Positions 61,488 to 64,000 of a stretch of DNA of 64,000 nt are shown one piece after another. Position 1 is the first letter of the stretch. Every line of letters starts with the position of its first letter. Under the pieces are notes generated by a model. The model was not told the origin of the DNA and ran no database searches. It saw nothing but the letters and a program-made list of their open reading frames with translations. Source of the stretch: Salinispirillum sp. LH 10-3-1 (lineage in GTDB: Bacteria; Pseudomonadota; Gammaproteobacteria; Pseudomonadales; Natronospirillaceae); NCBI RefSeq assembly GCF_030643825.1, contig NZ_CP101717.1:2170001-2234000 (forward strand), in the 5' to 3' direction. A program made the translations under genes and the position numbers.

Positions 61488-62972
61488 ATGTATATAGAAC
61501 CACTCGCACTCTTCATTATTGCAGAAGTTCTGCTCGCCGTGATCATCGTTTCCGGCTTTCTATTCTATAAGAGCCGACTCCTACGTGTCATGATTGCCAT
61601 CTTGACCCATTTGAGAAAAGAGCGCGCTCGCCGGGAAATGGAACGCCGAGCGGAATTGGCACGCTTGCGCCAAGAAAACAAAGCGTTAGCCGCCGATGTG
61701 GTCCGCATTCGTGAGGACAGCGGCAAGTCCTACGGTGATCTGGTACAGGACCGTTTGAGTGAGCTGGATGATGCCCCTGACGGTGAAGATAATGAAACCG
61801 AAGAGGCGGATGAAGAAGCAGCGACTGACGATAGCAACATCAGCGATCTCCGCCGCGCTTTTTTGGAATACGAAGCAGCTCTTGCGTCCCCCTACCCCAA
61901 CCCCAAAGATACAGAAGAAGCGTTTATCAAGCGCATCGAGAAGTTGATTGGCAAACGACAAAACCTAATACCGGTAGACTCTGAGCTGGGCCAGCTGCAA
62001 GAGCAAGTTGAACTGCATAAGAAACGCATTCATGCCCTCGAGCGCTATGAATCAATGCATACGCAGGCTTTAGAGGAGCTTGAAGCCGCTAAAGCACAGG
62101 TTGCCGAGTTGCGTAGCATTACCATAGACCCCAGTGCACCTGGGTACGAGCCTGCGACCTCTGGCGAACATGCCGAAGAAATCTATCGCCTCAAGTGTGA
62201 GCGCTTTGATTTGTTGGAAAGTATCAACGATATGCGCCTTAAGCTACAGAAGGCCATTGCCGACGACAATTCCATAGAAGTCGTGGAGATCATGGAGCAG
62301 CAAATCAAACATCAGACGCAGTATATGAAAGAGTCTGACATGGCCATCACACTGCTGGAAAAAGAGCTAGAAGCATCGAACAAATCCGTTGCTGAGTTGA
62401 AAGAAAAGCTTGCGAGCATGAAGCCAGCGGCTGGAGTGGACCCAGCGACCGTTCAAGAGTTTCAAAAGCTCAATACCGAAGGACTAGACAAACTCAACGA
62501 CTTTGCCAACGACCAGAAGAACAACATCAGCGCCATGCGTGAGAACCTTCTGCAATTCAAAGCCGCTCAACAAGAAGAAGAACGTGCAGAGTTAATGGTC
62601 CGTCAAGAGCAGCAGATCCAATCGATGGAGTCGACACTCAAAGAGTCAGAAACCTGCGTGATGATTCTGGAAAATGAGCTAAACGACGCCAACAACAAGA
62701 TTGAACAACTGCAGGTCGCAGCACAGCAGGCCAGTGAGAACACAGAGGCGAACCGCCACGCCAACGAAATGGAAAACCTGTTACGCAAGTTTGTAACGGA
62801 CAGCGAAGACATGGTTGCCTGCATTGGCGGGCTGGAAAATGAGAATATTGAACTGCGTACCCGCCTGATGGACATGGGTGTTGAAGAAGATGCCCTACCC
62901 AAGCACGCCCTGCCGCCCGAAGCACTGAAGGTCAGCAAGCCGGTAACAGTAACCGACGAGAAGGCAGAGTAG
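61488..62972 (+). CDS. Membrane-anchored coiled-coil protein of unknown function
   Basis: 494 residues. One membrane helix near the N-terminus (about 5-28, LALFIIAEVLLAVIIVSGFLF) precedes a basic stretch (KSRLL ... LRKERARREMERRAELARL), so most of the protein is probably cytosolic. From about 45 onward it is acidic and mainly coiled coil, with an acidic low-complexity segment near 95-120 (EDNETEEADEEAATDD). The tail contains DSEDMVACIGGLENENIELRTRL-like sequence. It follows flgN by 74 bp and may be co-transcribed. I do not recognise a family; a scaffold or polar-localisation role is only a guess. It converges on the ABC transporter gene. Confidence 0.8.
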   Translation: MYIEPLALFIIAEVLLAVIIVSGFLFYKSRLLRVMIAILTHLRKERARREMERRAELARLRQENKALAADVVRIREDSGKSYGDLVQDRLSELDDAPDGEDNETEEADEEAATDDSNISDLRRAFLEYEAALASPYPNPKDTEEAFIKRIEKLIGKRQNLIPVDSELGQLQEQVELHKKRIHALERYESMHTQALEELEAAKAQVAELRSITIDPSAPGYEPATSGEHAEEIYRLKCERFDLLESINDMRLKLQKAIADDNSIEVVEIMEQQIKHQTQYMKESDMAITLLEKELEASNKSVAELKEKLASMKPAAGVDPATVQEFQKLNTEGLDKLNDFANDQKNNISAMRENLLQFKAAQQEEERAELMVRQEQQIQSMESTLKESETCVMILENELNDANNKIEQLQVAAQQASENTEANRHANEMENLLRKFVTDSEDMVACIGGLENENIELRTRLMDMGVEEDALPKHALPPEALKVSKPVTVTDEKAE

Positions 62973-62983
62973 CTCGGCGTTTT

Positions 62984-64000
62984 CTATCGCTTCTCACGCA
63001 GTTGTAGAGCCCACAACTGCGCGTATCGACCGCCCTGCTTCAGCAACGCCTCATGCCGCCCCTGCTCAACCACTGCGCCATTGTCCAACACAACAATGTT
63101 GTCAGCGTCGGTCACCGTCGACAAGCGGTGGGCAATCACCACGGATGTATGCCCAGACGCAATTTCCCGCATGGCATCCAAAATAGCCCCTTCTGAATTG
63201 GAATCGAGCGCCGATGTGGCTTCGTCGAAGATCAAGATAGGCGATTGCTTCAACAATACGCGGGCAATGGCGATACGTTGCTTTTCACCGCCCGACACCT
63301 TTAAACCGCGCTCACCGACAACGGTCTTATCGCCATTGGGCAAGGCTTTAATAAAGCCATCCAAATGTGCCATGGTGATCGCCCGATCAATGGCCTCCTC
63401 TGAAGCCTCTGGATTGCCATACGCAACGTTTTCACGAATGGTGGCGTTAAACAGTACGGTATCTTGCGGCACGATAGCAATTTGCTGCCGCAAGCTGCGC
63501 AACGTCACTTGCGCGATGTTCTGACCATCGATGTAGATCGCTCCAGAACTCAAATCGTAGAAACGGTAAAGCAAACGGGCAATGGTGCTTTTGCCGGCAC
63601 CCGACGCCCCCACAATAGCCACCTTGCTACCGGCGCTCACGGTCAGCGTGAAGTCTTTGAGGATCTTGCGCTCTGGGTGGTAGCCGAAACTGGCCTGACG
63701 AAACTCAATTTCTCCGCGCGTTAACTGTAGCTCCTTTGCAGTCGGGTGATCGGCAATCACCGGCTTTCTGGCCAACAAGCCCAGCATGTTTTCAAGATCG
63801 GTTAGCGCACGGCGGATTTCACGATAGACAAAACCCAGAAAGTTCAGTGGAATAAACAGCTGAATCATGTAGGCATTGATCATAGCGAGATCACCCAGCG
63901 TCATTTCACCTCCGATCACACCCTGCGCGGCCATAATCATCATGGCCGTAATGGCCATGGCTATGATCAGTGCCTGGCCTGAGTTCAACGCCAACAAAGA
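62984..64000 (-). CDS. ATM1/HMT1-type ABC exporter, C-terminal part (continues past window)
   Basis: Fused permease-ATPase exporter. The visible 339 residues include the last membrane helices (ALIIAMAITAMMIMAAQGVI and the conserved MINAYMIQLFIPLNFLGFVYREIR) and the complete ATPase: Walker A GASGAGKST, signature VSGGEKQRIAIARVLL, Walker B ILIFDEATSALD, H-loop VIAHRLST. The PLNFLGFVYREIRRAL stretch is typical of ATM1/HMT1 exporters, which move glutathione-linked compounds or metals. It is not flagellar; it marks the right border of the flagellar cluster. Confidence 0.9.
   Translation of the reverse strand, partial: SLLALNSGQALIIAMAITAMMIMAAQGVIGGEMTLGDLAMINAYMIQLFIPLNFLGFVYREIRRALTDLENMLGLLARKPVIADHPTAKELQLTRGEIEFRQASFGYHPERKILKDFTLTVSAGSKVAIVGASGAGKSTIARLLYRFYDLSSGAIYIDGQNIAQVTLRSLRQQIAIVPQDTVLFNATIRENVAYGNPEASEEAIDRAITMAHLDGFIKALPNGDKTVVGERGLKVSGGEKQRIAIARVLLKQSPILIFDEATSALDSNSEGAILDAMREIASGHTSVVIAHRLSTVTDADNIVVLDNGAVVEQGRHEALLKQGGRYAQLWALQLREKR

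Overview
This 64 kb window is the core flagellar gene cluster of a polarly flagellated gammaproteobacterium. The FleQ/FleSR regulatory tier, FlhF/FleN polar-placement pair, CheV, FlaG, and fliEFGHIJ and fliKLMNOPQR-flhB order resemble Pseudomonas, Marinobacter, Vibrio and Oceanospirillales relatives. The oversized flagellin and other axial proteins point to a marine Oceanospirillales-like organism. That placement is inference, because the window contains no rRNA or other phylogenetic marker.

Layout. Nearly everything is on the minus strand, so transcription runs from high to low coordinates. 1-5.7 kb: flhA-flhF-fleN-fliA-cheY (cheY is cut by the window edge). 6.1-13.4 kb: fliK-fliL-M-N-O-P-Q-R-flhB (switch, export gate, hook-length control). 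13.5-15.8 kb: a partner-switch module of STAS protein, response regulator/PP2C/ATPase fusion and Hpt protein. 16-22.3 kb: fliE-F-G-H-I-J (MS ring, rotor, export ATPase). 22.8-27 kb: fleR, fleS and fleQ. 27.3-38.2 kb: fliT, fliS, an opposite-strand TPR-methyltransferase, fliD, flaG and fliC. 38.4-40 kb: a small helical protein and an IS110-family element. 40-51 kb: flgL, K, J, I, then a REP-flanked insert (mntA-hepT toxin-antitoxin plus an unknown exported protein), then flgH, G, F. 51.1-59.6 kb: flgE, D, C, B, cheR, cheV. 59.7-63 kb on the plus strand: flgA, flgM, flgN and a membrane-anchored coiled-coil protein. The right edge holds part of an ATM1-like ABC exporter.

Regulation can be read directly. 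Sigma-54 -24/-12 elements (consensus TGGCACG-N4-TTGCW) lie before flhA, fliK, fliE, fleS, flgF, flgJ and flgB, with weaker ones before flgI, flgA and the methyltransferase. Sigma-28 boxes (TAAAGTTT-N11-GCCGATAA) lie before fliD (perfect match), flgM, fliC and probably cheY. Two overlapping FleQ-box-like palindromes sit upstream of fleQ. This is the usual FleQ, then FleSR/RpoN, then FliA/FlgM cascade.

Most unusual content. (1) The axial proteins are enormous: FlgE 1580 aa, FliD 1305 aa, FlgK 1021 aa and flagellin 976 aa, while FlgL is ordinary (417 aa). Their extra mass looks like reiterations of one flagellin-IN-like beta/alpha module. (2) REP elements sharing a GTAGG head but with two stem classes sit at the 3' ends of many flagellar genes, and in three cases contain the stop codon. 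(3) An IS110 element is inserted exactly in one such REP head at a CT dinucleotide, rebuilding the flgL stop codon. (4) An intact MntA-HepT pair interrupts the flgH-flgI junction.
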